From Candidatus Omnitrophota bacterium (lineage in GTDB: Bacteria; Omnitrophota; Omnitrophia; Omnitrophales; Aquincolibacteriaceae): a DNA stretch of 7,977 bases. The first letter of the stretch is position 1. Each line of letters begins with the position of its first letter. Shown piece after piece: positions 1 through 6,533 of this stretch. The stretch is from NCBI GenBank assembly GCA_023246995.1, contig JAHFHI010000051.1:1-7977 (forward strand), given 5' to 3'. The notes under the pieces were generated by a model. It worked only from the letters and a program-made list of their open reading frames with translations, had not been told where the DNA came from and searched no databases. A program made the translations under genes and the position numbers.

Positions 1-149
1 CTCACGAAGAGATCGAGGAAAGGCTCCTTGCGTTTTTCCGCCTCACGGAGAATTTCGTTCAGGGTCTCGGGGCTCGCAATCCCCTCCCGAAGAATCCGGT
101 CTTTCAGGCTGCTTTGCTGAAAACCTTTTAGGTTGGGAGAATCACTCAT
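1..149 (-). CDS. N-terminus of a GspE/PilB-type protein (partial, runs off window)
   Basis: Only the first 49 codons are present. The reading starts at ATG (149-147), 3 nt after the stop of the MshEN gene, with no clear Shine-Dalgarno, so translation is probably coupled. Residues 14-37 (containing ILREGIASPETLNEIL) follow the hydrophobic and Gly spacing of an MshEN half-motif: L15, I19, L20, G23, I24, L30 and L34 fit. A second, weaker half begins after a 5-residue spacer (FLDLFV, 44-49). The conserved Arg, first Gly and final Gln of the c-di-GMP motif are missing. This N-terminal fold is typical of type II secretion and type IV pilus assembly ATPases, so such an ATPase is the best guess. The Walker motifs that would prove it lie outside the window. 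It could instead be another short MshEN protein. Confidence 0.5.
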   Translation of the reverse strand, partial: MSDSPNLKGFQQSSLKDRILREGIASPETLNEILREAEKRKEPFLDLFV

Positions 150-152
150 CGA

Positions 153-617
153 TCACGCGGTCTTTTTTAATTCAGGGCGGCGTTTGTTTTGAAAAACGAT
201 ATCGGTCATGGCCAAGATTTCTCCGGGCAGTGCGTTAAAAAGCCGGACTCGCCGCCCCGCCTTTTTCTCAATAGCCTCCAAGACATCCCCGTCTACGGGG
301 CAGACTCCTGCGACAAAAATATGCCCGTCATCGTCGTCAAAAGCCAGAAGCTGATGCCGGCGGCAGAAGTCCTCATTTAAACGCAAGCTGGCTTCTTGGT
401 TGAGCGAGTACTGGGAAAGCGGCAGGTAGGGAATACGGAGCTGCCGGCTGATGGCGGCCGTCAATTCCTCCTCGGTGATACACCCGGTGCGAATCAGGAT
501 CTGTCCGACCAAGCCCCCTTCTTTGGCCTGGATCGCCAGGGCCCCGTCTAGCTGATCACGGCCGAGAACCCCATTTTCGACAAGGATTTCCCCTATTTTT
601 CTCTTGATGTCATCCAT
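153..617 (-). CDS. Stand-alone MshEN-domain protein, probable cyclic-di-GMP receptor
   Basis: This 154-residue protein is essentially one MshEN (T2SSE N-terminal) domain with no ATPase attached. The known c-di-GMP motif is two 24-residue units of the form RLGxx[LVI][LVI]xxG[LVI][LVI]xxxxLxxxLxxQ. Here unit 1 spans residues 7-30 (K7, I8, G9, L12, V13, G16, V17, L18, L23, L27, Q30) and unit 2 spans 36-59 (G38, L41, I42, G45, I47, L52, I56, Q59), separated by five residues. The first position is Lys in unit 1 and Leu in unit 2 instead of Arg. The remaining 95 residues include an acidic run (DDDDG, about 94-98) and a basic tail. There is no signal peptide or membrane helix, so it should be cytoplasmic. 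It lies directly before a second MshEN-like gene and has its own promoter. Inference: it senses c-di-GMP and acts on a secretion or pilus ATPase in trans. The domain call is strong; ligand binding is likely but unproven. Confidence 0.85.
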   Translation of the reverse strand: MDDIKRKIGEILVENGVLGRDQLDGALAIQAKEGGLVGQILIRTGCITEEELTAAISRQLRIPYLPLSQYSLNQEASLRLNEDFCRRHQLLAFDDDDGHIFVAGVCPVDGDVLEAIEKKAGRRVRLFNALPGEILAMTDIVFQNKRRPELKKTA

Positions 618-626
618 GGCATAAAA

Positions 627-655
627 AGTATAGTCGTGGCGAAGAGCATTTACAA
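627..655 (-). promoter_or_regulatory. Sigma70-type promoter of the MshEN gene
   Basis: On the minus strand a -35 box TTGTAA (655-650, 4 of 6 to consensus) is followed by a 17-bp spacer and a -10 box TATACT (632-627, 5 of 6). The expected start of transcription is near 620-621, only 3-4 nt before the ATG at 617. No Shine-Dalgarno lies before that ATG. The predicted mRNA is therefore leaderless or nearly so. Confidence 0.6.
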
Positions 656-672
656 ATTCTCAAAAGATCGCT

Positions 673-689
673 ATTGATAATAATTGATA
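673..689 (-). repeat. Two TATCAAT direct repeats, 10 bp apart, upstream of the MshEN promoter
   Basis: On the minus strand TATCAAT occurs at 689-683 and again at 679-673, so the copies sit one helical turn apart, about 20 bp upstream of the -35 box at 655-650. The stretch is much more AT-rich than the surrounding genes. It could be a transcription-factor site or an UP-like element. Chance in AT-rich DNA is also plausible. Confidence 0.3.
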
Positions 690-690
690 T

Positions 691-1416
691 TTAGTGCTTC
701 AAATATTTATTAAGAGGACATAGCTCGCAGAGAGGAATGCTAGCTTTGCAATATTTCTTAGCTAACAGAACGATTTGGGCGTGATAGTCATTAAAAAGTG
801 CGACGGCCTTGGAAGGCAGATTCCGGGTGAAAGCCGCCTGCCAGAGGTGGTAGTCGGCCGAGGCTAACCCCGATTTCGAAATAGGAAGCGGAAGGGCTTC
901 TAATCCATGCCGGCTAAAGACGCGTTTCGTGTAGGCATCAATCACAAAGACCGGCTTTTCAAGAGCGTAAAGGAGTATGGAATCCGCGGTTTCCGGGCCA
1001 ATCCCGTTCACCCTCAAAAGTTCGTCCCGCAACGCCCCCGCTTTTTGACGTTTCATCCGAGCGATGCTTCCACCGTAGCGCGCCCGAAGATAACGGGCAA
1101 AATGCTGAAGCCTTGCCGATTTGACATTGAAATATCCGGAAGGACGTATCAGAGCGGCCAGCCGCTGGCGTGACAACAACACCATGGCGCGAGCATTCAA
1201 GACTCCGGCTTTTCTTAAGTTCCGGATGGCTTTTTCAACATTCGTCCAGGCCGTATTTTGAGTGAGGATTGCGCCGACCATGATTTCAAAAGGCGTTCTC
1301 CCGGGCCACCAATGCTGATGTCCAAAGGCGCGGCGCAAATCGCGGTAGACGGCCGGAAGTTTTCGGGCTTTAAGCCGCCGGGTGGTTTTGAAAGAAATAC
1401 TCTTTAAGGATTTCAT
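691..1416 (-). CDS. Endonuclease III-like HhH-GPD DNA glycosylase (MagIII-like)
   Basis: The protein is about 241 residues, a base-excision-repair glycosylase of the endonuclease III superfamily. Visible marks are the family signature around residues 42-64 (PFEIMVGAILTQNTAWTNVE), the helix-hairpin-helix NGIGPETADSIL (137-148) and the catalytic Asp at D160 (VIDAYTKRV). The Lys that endonuclease III uses for lyase chemistry is replaced by E142 (GPETA). This fits a monofunctional glycosylase such as the 3-methyladenine type (MagIII), though the substrate is inferred. The C-terminal 4Fe-4S cluster motif is incomplete: C223, C230 and C233 have the usual C-x6-C-x2-C spacing, but the fourth position (x5 on) is Leu239. 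I chose ATG 1416, which overlaps thpR by 47 nt and has a weak AGGG upstream. ATGs at 1449 and 1488 are in frame but overlap more and add residues unlike the family. Confidence 0.85.
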   Translation of the reverse strand: MKSLKSISFKTTRRLKARKLPAVYRDLRRAFGHQHWWPGRTPFEIMVGAILTQNTAWTNVEKAIRNLRKAGVLNARAMVLLSRQRLAALIRPSGYFNVKSARLQHFARYLRARYGGSIARMKRQKAGALRDELLRVNGIGPETADSILLYALEKPVFVIDAYTKRVFSRHGLEALPLPISKSGLASADYHLWQAAFTRNLPSKAVALFNDYHAQIVLLAKKYCKASIPLCELCPLNKYLKH

Positions 1417-1936
1417 AACGGGGACCCTGACTTGAAAGAAAGCTTTCATAGAGGACCGCACGATCGATTGGAACGGGAGAAACCTCAAAATGCCGCAGAG
1501 AATCAGGAAGGTTAAGCACCGGACGCGGCGGGTTCTTCAGGCGGCCGATGGTGGCATGGGCATGAAAAGCTCTCTCTCCACAGGGAAAACCCGCGTTCGC
1601 AAAAGCGCGTTCAAGCTTGCGCTGGCATTCCTCCAAAAGCTCCGTCTGGCCGCTTAACCCAAGCCATGCAATCTGCGGATGAACCGGCGTTGGGAAATAC
1701 CCGACCCCGGCAAGTCCCAGCCGCATCGGGGCACAAAAGTTTGCGACTCCCCGGGCGAGCCTGTTTATTTCACCGAGGTTTGCTTCCGGCGTCGGCCCGA
1801 AAAAATGAAGCGTGACATGAACCTGCTCGGGATCAGCCCATTTGACCAATGGCACTGCGCGGCGCGCCTCGCCGATCACGATTTTAAGCGGCTCCCGGAA
1901 TGCCGCTAAGGAAAGCGCTAAAAAAATCCGCTTCAT
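1370..1936 (-). CDS. thpR: RNA 2',3'-cyclic phosphodiesterase ThpR (LigT family)
   Basis: This 188-residue protein belongs to the 2H phosphoesterase superfamily. Its two catalytic tetrapeptides are clear: HVTL at residues 40-43 and HATI at 127-130, at the usual separation. The N-terminus (MKRIFLALSL) and the VHVTLHFFG stretch are typical. The family opens 2',3'-cyclic phosphates on RNA ends to 2'-phosphates and in vitro can join tRNA halves through a 2'-5' bond; its role in the cell is not settled. The length is normal. The ATG shares 4 nt (ATGA) with the cinA stop, so translation is coupled. Its 3' end overlaps the glycosylase gene. The pairing of cinA with thpR is common across bacteria and supports the call. 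Confidence 0.92.
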   Translation of the reverse strand: MKRIFLALSLAAFREPLKIVIGEARRAVPLVKWADPEQVHVTLHFFGPTPEANLGEINRLARGVANFCAPMRLGLAGVGYFPTPVHPQIAWLGLSGQTELLEECQRKLERAFANAGFPCGERAFHAHATIGRLKNPPRPVLNLPDSLRHFEVSPVPIDRAVLYESFLSSQGPRYEILKEYFFQNHPAA

Positions 1937-3189
1937 ACGGATGGATCAAAAACTTTGGCTCCGCTCCAGCGCCAAAGATATTCCAGCCCTCGCTTGACCG
2001 TTTTCTCCCGGATGCGGTTGCGGTCGCCCGTGAATTGCTCGCGCCAAACCCGGCAACGGCGGGCGCCGGCGATCGCGATATAAACCAAGCCGGCGGGTTT
2101 GGCGGGCCCTTTGCCTCCCGGGCCGGCAATTCCGGTCACCGCAAGCCCGAGTGAGGCTGAAAAGCGGCGGCGCACTTCTTCGGCCATGCGCCTTGCCACC
2201 GGGACCGATACCGCGCCATATTTTTTAAGCAGCCCGCCGGGAACGCCGAGGATTTGTTCCTTGCTTTTATTGCTGTAAGACACCACGCCGCCCTGGAAGT
2301 AACGGCTTGCGCCCGGAGTTTTCACGATTTCACTCGCGAGCGCGCCCCCGCTGCAGCTCTCGGCAAGCGCCAGGCTTAAAGATTGTGGCGCCAGGTTTTG
2401 CCCCAGGACTTCCGACAGGCTCGTTTCGCCGAAAGCATAGAGAAACCCCTTGAGTCGTTTAGCGGTAAGGCGTTTCAGACGGGCGATAATCGAGGGCTTG
2501 TCGGCATAAAGGCGCAGCGTAATCTCCGCAGTCTCGGGATAAATTCCGAATTCCACAGGATCCCGAAAAAAATCTTTCCCGAGGCGCGCCATGACCTCCG
2601 GCTCTCCGATTCCGACACACTTGACCACAAGCGCGTAACGGCGCGGGAGGCTCGAAAAAAACTTTTTAAGCAGCGGCTCGAGCAGTTCAACATGCATTTT
2701 TTCAAGTTCTGCCGGAACCCCGGGAAGCACGGCCACGCACTTTGCGCCCCGGCGGATATAAAACCCGAGAGCGATGCCGTGGCGGTTAAAAAGCGGAACG
2801 GCATTTTGGGGAAACATCGCCTCTTTACGGACCATGGCGGGCGGACGGGCCCCGCGTTTGCGGTAGTAGCGCTCGATAAAGCGGTACTGGCGCGGGGAAA
2901 AACAAAGAGGGCTTTGGAAATACTCGGCGAGCGCGTCACGCGTGAGGTCATCGGGGGTTGGGCCGAGTCCGCCGGTCAGAACCACGAAATCCGCTTGGGC
3001 CATCGCCTGATCCAGAGAGCTTTTGATCGCGGCCAATTCATCCGGGCATGAGCCTTGCCCGGTAACTGAAAACCCGATCCCCGAAAGGCTCGCGCCGAGG
3101 AAGCGTGCGTTGGTGTTCAGAACGCTGCCGTGGAGGAGTTCATTTCCCACGGTCAGGATAAAAGCCTTCGGCCGAAAAGCGCCCGGCAT
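1933..3189 (-). CDS. cinA: CinA-family protein: MoCF domain plus nicotinamide-nucleotide amidase (PncC) domain
   Basis: This is a two-domain CinA protein of 418 residues, the usual size. Residues about 8-170 form the MoCF (molybdopterin-binding-like) domain, with the opening ILTVGNELLHG and the loop TGGLGPTPDDLT (72-83). In CinA this domain is linked to ADP-ribose/NMN-related pyrophosphatase activity. A KH-like middle region follows. From about residue 265 comes the CinA/PncC amidase domain, with AESCSGG (276-282; S278 is the expected nucleophile) and the later TGIAGPGG motif. PncC deamidates NMN to nicotinate mononucleotide, recycling pyridine nucleotides. The older name 'competence-damage protein' need not imply competence here. 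ATG 3189 starts 2 nt after the upstream stop. An in-frame TTG at 3195, overlapping that stop, is an alternative. Neither has a good Shine-Dalgarno. Confidence 0.93.
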   Translation of the reverse strand: MPGAFRPKAFILTVGNELLHGSVLNTNARFLGASLSGIGFSVTGQGSCPDELAAIKSSLDQAMAQADFVVLTGGLGPTPDDLTRDALAEYFQSPLCFSPRQYRFIERYYRKRGARPPAMVRKEAMFPQNAVPLFNRHGIALGFYIRRGAKCVAVLPGVPAELEKMHVELLEPLLKKFFSSLPRRYALVVKCVGIGEPEVMARLGKDFFRDPVEFGIYPETAEITLRLYADKPSIIARLKRLTAKRLKGFLYAFGETSLSEVLGQNLAPQSLSLALAESCSGGALASEIVKTPGASRYFQGGVVSYSNKSKEQILGVPGGLLKKYGAVSVPVARRMAEEVRRRFSASLGLAVTGIAGPGGKGPAKPAGLVYIAIAGARRCRVWREQFTGDRNRIREKTVKRGLEYLWRWSGAKVFDPSV

Positions 3190-3191
3190 GG

Positions 3192-4205
3192 TCAAAAAAA
3201 TCCGAGCAAAAGCCAGGCATAAACCCCGGCGCCCAAGTCATCGGCCATAATCCCCCAAAAACCGGGAAACTTTTCAAGCCGCCGGATCGGAAAAGGTTTC
3301 CAAATATCAAAAGCGCGAAAAAGAATAAATCCGGCAAGAAATCGAGCCGGAGTCATCGAATAACCGAGGAAGGTCAGAAGCGCACCCGCGACTTCATCCA
3401 TCACCACATAACCGGGATCTTCCCCTTTTGACAAATCCAGACGGTCCACGGCCCATTTGCCGGCCCAAAAGACTCCGGCTAAAACTCCGAGATGAAGCCA
3501 GAGATTCCAGGAAACCATCCAGGCCAGGAGCGCCCCAACCAGACTCCCCCACGTTCCCGGCGCGAGAGGGAACGTTCCGACGCCGCAGGCGCTCACAAAT
3601 TTGGCAAAGGCGCGGCTTTGAAAATGTAAGTGGTTCGACGTAAAAAAGCTCACGCCGGAGAGGACCGTCAGGATTGTGGCTGAAATTAGTAATAAAAAGA
3701 GAATCTGCTTTAAAATTTGTGGAAGGGACTCCGGGACTTGGGCGCCGTCGCACAAAAAGAATGCTAGGCCCGCAATGACCACAGCGGTTTGAACCGCAAA
3801 TTTCCATTTTCCGAGCCGCTCGGCCCCCACCGCACGGCCCTCAAGGTACCAGCCCACCCGGCAGAAGGTCACCACGGCTTCGCGGGCCACGATCACCACG
3901 ACCCACCACGGGGAATAAAGACCCAGAGCCGCGAAGACGGCAAGCGGGCCCAGGATCAGGATTTTGTCCATGGTGGGGTCAATGATTTTCCCGAATCCGG
4001 AGACGGTGTTGTGGAGACGGGCCAGGTGCCCGTCTAAGTAATCCGTGAAGACCCCAATAAAAAAAAGGAAGGTGGCCAAATAATGCCATCGCGCCTGGGG
4101 CGCGCCGAGCATAAAGGGAATGATGAGCCCCAGAACCCCGCGCAGAAGGCTTAGGAGATTAGGCAGCCAGGAGCCCAGCGTTCTAGAGCTCACCCACCAG
4201 GTCAT
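3192..4205 (-). CDS. Fused PgsA-PgpA: phosphatidylglycerophosphate synthase and phosphatase in one chain
   Basis: One open frame of 337 residues carries two enzymes of phosphatidylglycerol synthesis. Residues about 14-190 are a CDP-alcohol phosphatidyltransferase (PgsA). The full signature D-x2-D-G-x2-A-R-x8-G-x3-D-x3-D is present at D55, D58, G59, A62, R63, G72, D76 and D80, within several membrane helices. Residues about 198-337 are phosphatidylglycerophosphatase A (PgpA), with GTFPLAPGTWGS (210-221), DEVAG (270-274), FRAFDIWKPFPI (296-307) and GIMADDLGAG (318-327). PgsA makes phosphatidylglycerophosphate from CDP-diacylglycerol and glycerol-3-phosphate, and PgpA removes the phosphate, so the fusion joins consecutive steps at the inner membrane. 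The linker is under 15 residues. I see no ATG with a ribosome site at the junction; a GTG at 3653 is the only candidate. The ATG overlaps rimO by 23 nt; GTG 4193 is an alternative start. Confidence 0.93.
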   Translation of the reverse strand: MTWWVSSRTLGSWLPNLLSLLRGVLGLIIPFMLGAPQARWHYLATFLFFIGVFTDYLDGHLARLHNTVSGFGKIIDPTMDKILILGPLAVFAALGLYSPWWVVVIVAREAVVTFCRVGWYLEGRAVGAERLGKWKFAVQTAVVIAGLAFFLCDGAQVPESLPQILKQILFLLLISATILTVLSGVSFFTSNHLHFQSRAFAKFVSACGVGTFPLAPGTWGSLVGALLAWMVSWNLWLHLGVLAGVFWAGKWAVDRLDLSKGEDPGYVVMDEVAGALLTFLGYSMTPARFLAGFILFRAFDIWKPFPIRRLEKFPGFWGIMADDLGAGVYAWLLLGFF

Positions 4206-5547
4206 AGTCGCGGGTATCCGTAATTTTAGCCTGATAAAAGGCGCCGGCTTCGAGGGCTTGTGAAGATTTCAAAAAAATATTGCCGTCCACATCGGGCGCG
4301 TCCCACCGGGTTCGGCCGATCCAAGTATTTTCTTCGTCAGGATGTTTTTCATCCAGAATCATTTCGGTTTTCCGTCCAAGCAGTTGGGCGTTATTGGCCC
4401 GGGAGATCTCCTGCTGGAGCTCCATGGCGCGGTGCCAGCGTTCCTGCTTGATTTTTTCCGGGACCTGATCCGGGAGTCCGGCGCTCGGGGTTCCCTCCTC
4501 CCGCGAATAGGTAAAAAGCCCGAGCCTTTCAAAACGGATTTCACGCATGAAATCAAGAAGCTCTTCAAAATCCTGCTCTGTTTCCCCGGGAAACCCGACA
4601 ATGAAGGTGGTCCGGATCCCGAGCTCCGGAACCGTGGCCCGGAATTCACGGATCAAATCGAGCGTGCGCCGCTTGGTAATCCCCCGTTGCATGGCGCCGA
4701 GCATTCGATCGCTGGCATGCTGAAGGGGCATATCCAGATAAGGACAAACCCTCTCAACATCACGCATCGCAAGCATCAGCTCTCGGGTAATGCACGAAGG
4801 ATACGCGTAAAGAATCCGCAGCCATCCGAGGCCCTTAAGTTCGCCAAGTTCCCTGACAAGCTCAGGGAGAAGGAAGCGGCCCGTAAGATCCCGCCCGAAG
4901 TAGGTGGTGTCTTGCCCGGTCAGGATAATTTCGCGGGCGCCCGCTTCAACGAGGCTTTGGGCCTCCCGAAGCACGTCTTCTGAAGTTCTTGACCGGTGTT
5001 TGCCGCGGAAGCTCGGGATAGAGCAGAAAGTACAGACATGATCGCACCCTTCGGAGATTTTAAGATAGCGGTAGTGTTTCGGAGTCAGGGCGACCCGCGA
5101 CTCTCCGGCGTTTCCGAGATAGCCCGGACGGCCGACCGAGAAAACCTTTCCGCCCCCGGTTACCTTTTTAACGATTTCCGGAATTTTAGCGTAATCCCCG
5201 GAACCGATAAAGGCGTCCACCTCCCGAAGCTGCTCCTGGAGGTCCTTGGGAAACCGCTGAACCAGGCAGCCCATCACGATCAGCGCGCGAATCTGCTTCT
5301 CCTTTTTCAAGGCCACCAATTCGAGGATTTTGTCCAGAGACTCCTGCTGCGCGTCTTCGATAAACGCGCAGGTATTCAAAAGCGCGACGTCGCAATCGGC
5401 CACCGAAGGCACGAGGGTGTAGGCCTCCCCCTGGAGTTTGCCCAAAATGACTTCACTATCCACCAGGGTTTTGGGGCAGCCCAAAGACATCATGCCGATC
5501 CGTACGGGATTCGAGGTTTGAATCGAAGATTTCATGGGGGGAATCAT
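4183..5547 (-). CDS. rimO: Ribosomal protein S12 methylthiotransferase RimO
   Basis: RimO is a radical-SAM enzyme that adds a methylthio group to a conserved Asp of ribosomal protein S12. The 454-residue protein has the family order. The N-terminal methylthiotransferase domain carries three cluster cysteines: C24 (SLGCPKTLVDSE), C60 (NTCAFIEDA) and C94 (MGCLVQR). The radical-SAM core has C168, C172 and C175 (CDHVCTFCSIP). A TRAM-like domain closes the chain (about 385-454, with WDAPDVDGNIFL). SLGCPKTLVDSE and the NTC-AFI-x2-A-x3-S pattern favour RimO over MiaB. ATG 5547 is used here; ATG 5535 is also in frame and neither has a good Shine-Dalgarno. It is the first gene of the run rimO, pgsA-pgpA, cinA, thpR, glycosylase, all overlapping or nearly touching, so one transcript is likely. 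Confidence 0.95.
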   Translation of the reverse strand: MIPPMKSSIQTSNPVRIGMMSLGCPKTLVDSEVILGKLQGEAYTLVPSVADCDVALLNTCAFIEDAQQESLDKILELVALKKEKQIRALIVMGCLVQRFPKDLQEQLREVDAFIGSGDYAKIPEIVKKVTGGGKVFSVGRPGYLGNAGESRVALTPKHYRYLKISEGCDHVCTFCSIPSFRGKHRSRTSEDVLREAQSLVEAGAREIILTGQDTTYFGRDLTGRFLLPELVRELGELKGLGWLRILYAYPSCITRELMLAMRDVERVCPYLDMPLQHASDRMLGAMQRGITKRRTLDLIREFRATVPELGIRTTFIVGFPGETEQDFEELLDFMREIRFERLGLFTYSREEGTPSAGLPDQVPEKIKQERWHRAMELQQEISRANNAQLLGRKTEMILDEKHPDEENTWIGRTRWDAPDVDGNIFLKSSQALEAGAFYQAKITDTRDYDLVGEL

Positions 5548-5621
5548 ACCCGCTTAGGGTGGGAAAAACAAGGTATACCCACGGGCCCTAAAGGCTTTGA
5601 CAGAAAGCTCTATGCGGGTAT
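5546..5621 (-). repeat. Nested inverted repeats spanning the gap before rimO
   Basis: A perfect 8-nt inverted repeat, ATACCCGC (5621-5614) and GCGGGTAT (5553-5546) on the minus strand, brackets the gap between the aldo/keto reductase stop and the rimO start. Inside it GTGGG (5582-5578) can pair with CCCAC (5564-5560), and CTTTAGG can pair imperfectly with CCTAAG. The outer right arm contains the first two bases of the rimO ATG at 5547. A folded RNA here could hide that start, but the 60-nt separation makes the structure uncertain. No T-run follows it, so it is not an ordinary terminator. Confidence 0.3.
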
Positions 5622-6533
5622 CGGAGCCTTCAAAAAAGCCGATTCGTCAGGGGATATTCTCTGCCCCGAAGCCCGGACATACTCATCAACCTGATCCCGC
5701 GAAGAAATGCTGATAATAAGGTTTGAAACTTCCGGGTTGGAAAGCACCCATTTGAGTGCGGCCTGCTTGAAGGTTGTCCCTTTATCCTTAAATGTCTTCA
5801 AATCAGCGTCCCTGGCTCCGGCCAGCGTTTTCATGGCAATGGTCCCCACGCCCCGGGCTCTCGCTTTCTTAAAAAGCTCCGGCTGGGCCGGGTAGACGGC
5901 AAAGTTATAGCGGCACAGGATCACGGAAATTTCCGGAATCACGAGTGCGTAATTCATAACCTCCATAAGATCGAGATCATGACCGCTGCATCCGAGCCAT
6001 CCGACCTTCCCCTGCTGCTTCGCGGTTTGAAAAGCTTCGAAAAGCGCCGGATTCTGAAGACGCTCGACAGACTCCCCGCCTGAAGCCCGCCCGATCTGAT
6101 GAACCAGAAGGCAATCAATATAGTCGGTCTGGAGCCTTTGAAGCGAGGCATCGATCCAGCCGAGCATCTGCTCTTTGGAGGTCGTCGAAAAAGCATCGAA
6201 TTTCGTGGTGAGTACGGCATCCTTGCGTCTTTTTTTCATCACCCGTCCGATGGTCTCCTCGCTCTTCCCTTCCCGGTAACAGTCGGAGGTGTCGATATAG
6301 TTCATCCCCCTATCAAGGGCGTAATCCACGACATTGGGGTCGGAAACAGGATACCCGCCGAAGCCGATCTCGGAAACTTGAAGGCCCGTGCGGCCAAGCG
6401 CGCGGTAACGCATGGAAGGCACCGGGCCTGCGCTTGGACCCATTCGGAGATAGCGGGGCACGTAAAACCCCAGATAAGCTCCGGTAAGAACGCCCGCCGC
6501 CTTTTTTATAAAATTCCGGCGGTCTTTGTTCAC
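5610..6533 (-). CDS. Aldo/keto reductase with twin-arginine signal peptide
   Basis: This 307-residue NAD(P)H-dependent oxidoreductase starts at GTG 6533. The start is well supported: GGGAGG lies 4 nt upstream, and the GTG overlaps the previous stop as GTGA. Using it places a twin-arginine signal right at the N-terminus (MNKDRRNFIKKAAG, then the hydrophobic VLTGAYLGFYVP), so export by Tat is predicted. The catalytic tetrad of the AKR barrel is D81, Y86 (NYIDTSDCY), K111 (VLTTKFD) and H145 (CLLVHQ). The barrel begins at about residue 41 (MRYRALGRTGLQVSEIGFGG), which is standard. The substrate cannot be told. A periplasmic AKR is less usual than a cytosolic one, because NADPH must be bound before export. 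It is translationally coupled to the membrane-protein gene before it. Confidence 0.9.
   Translation of the reverse strand: MNKDRRNFIKKAAGVLTGAYLGFYVPRYLRMGPSAGPVPSMRYRALGRTGLQVSEIGFGGYPVSDPNVVDYALDRGMNYIDTSDCYREGKSEETIGRVMKKRRKDAVLTTKFDAFSTTSKEQMLGWIDASLQRLQTDYIDCLLVHQIGRASGGESVERLQNPALFEAFQTAKQQGKVGWLGCSGHDLDLMEVMNYALVIPEISVILCRYNFAVYPAQPELFKKARARGVGTIAMKTLAGARDADLKTFKDKGTTFKQAALKWVLSNPEVSNLIISISSRDQVDEYVRASGQRISPDESAFLKAPIPA

Noticed and set aside
2383..3051. 222-codon plus-strand open frame opposite cinA
   Set aside because: It is fully antisense to the conserved CinA frame, and its product resembles no family.
5567..5602. Possible promoter before rimO (TATACC on the minus strand; TTGACA on the plus strand at 5597-5602)
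   Set aside because: The minus-strand -10 candidate has no acceptable -35 at 16-18 bp, and the plus-strand TTGACA has no good -10 and points away from any gene.
4996..5694. 232-codon plus-strand open frame opposite rimO
   Set aside because: It lies antisense to the clearly recognisable rimO, gives a basic low-complexity-like product with no known motif, and has no ribosome site that I could see. It is a shadow of GC-biased third positions.
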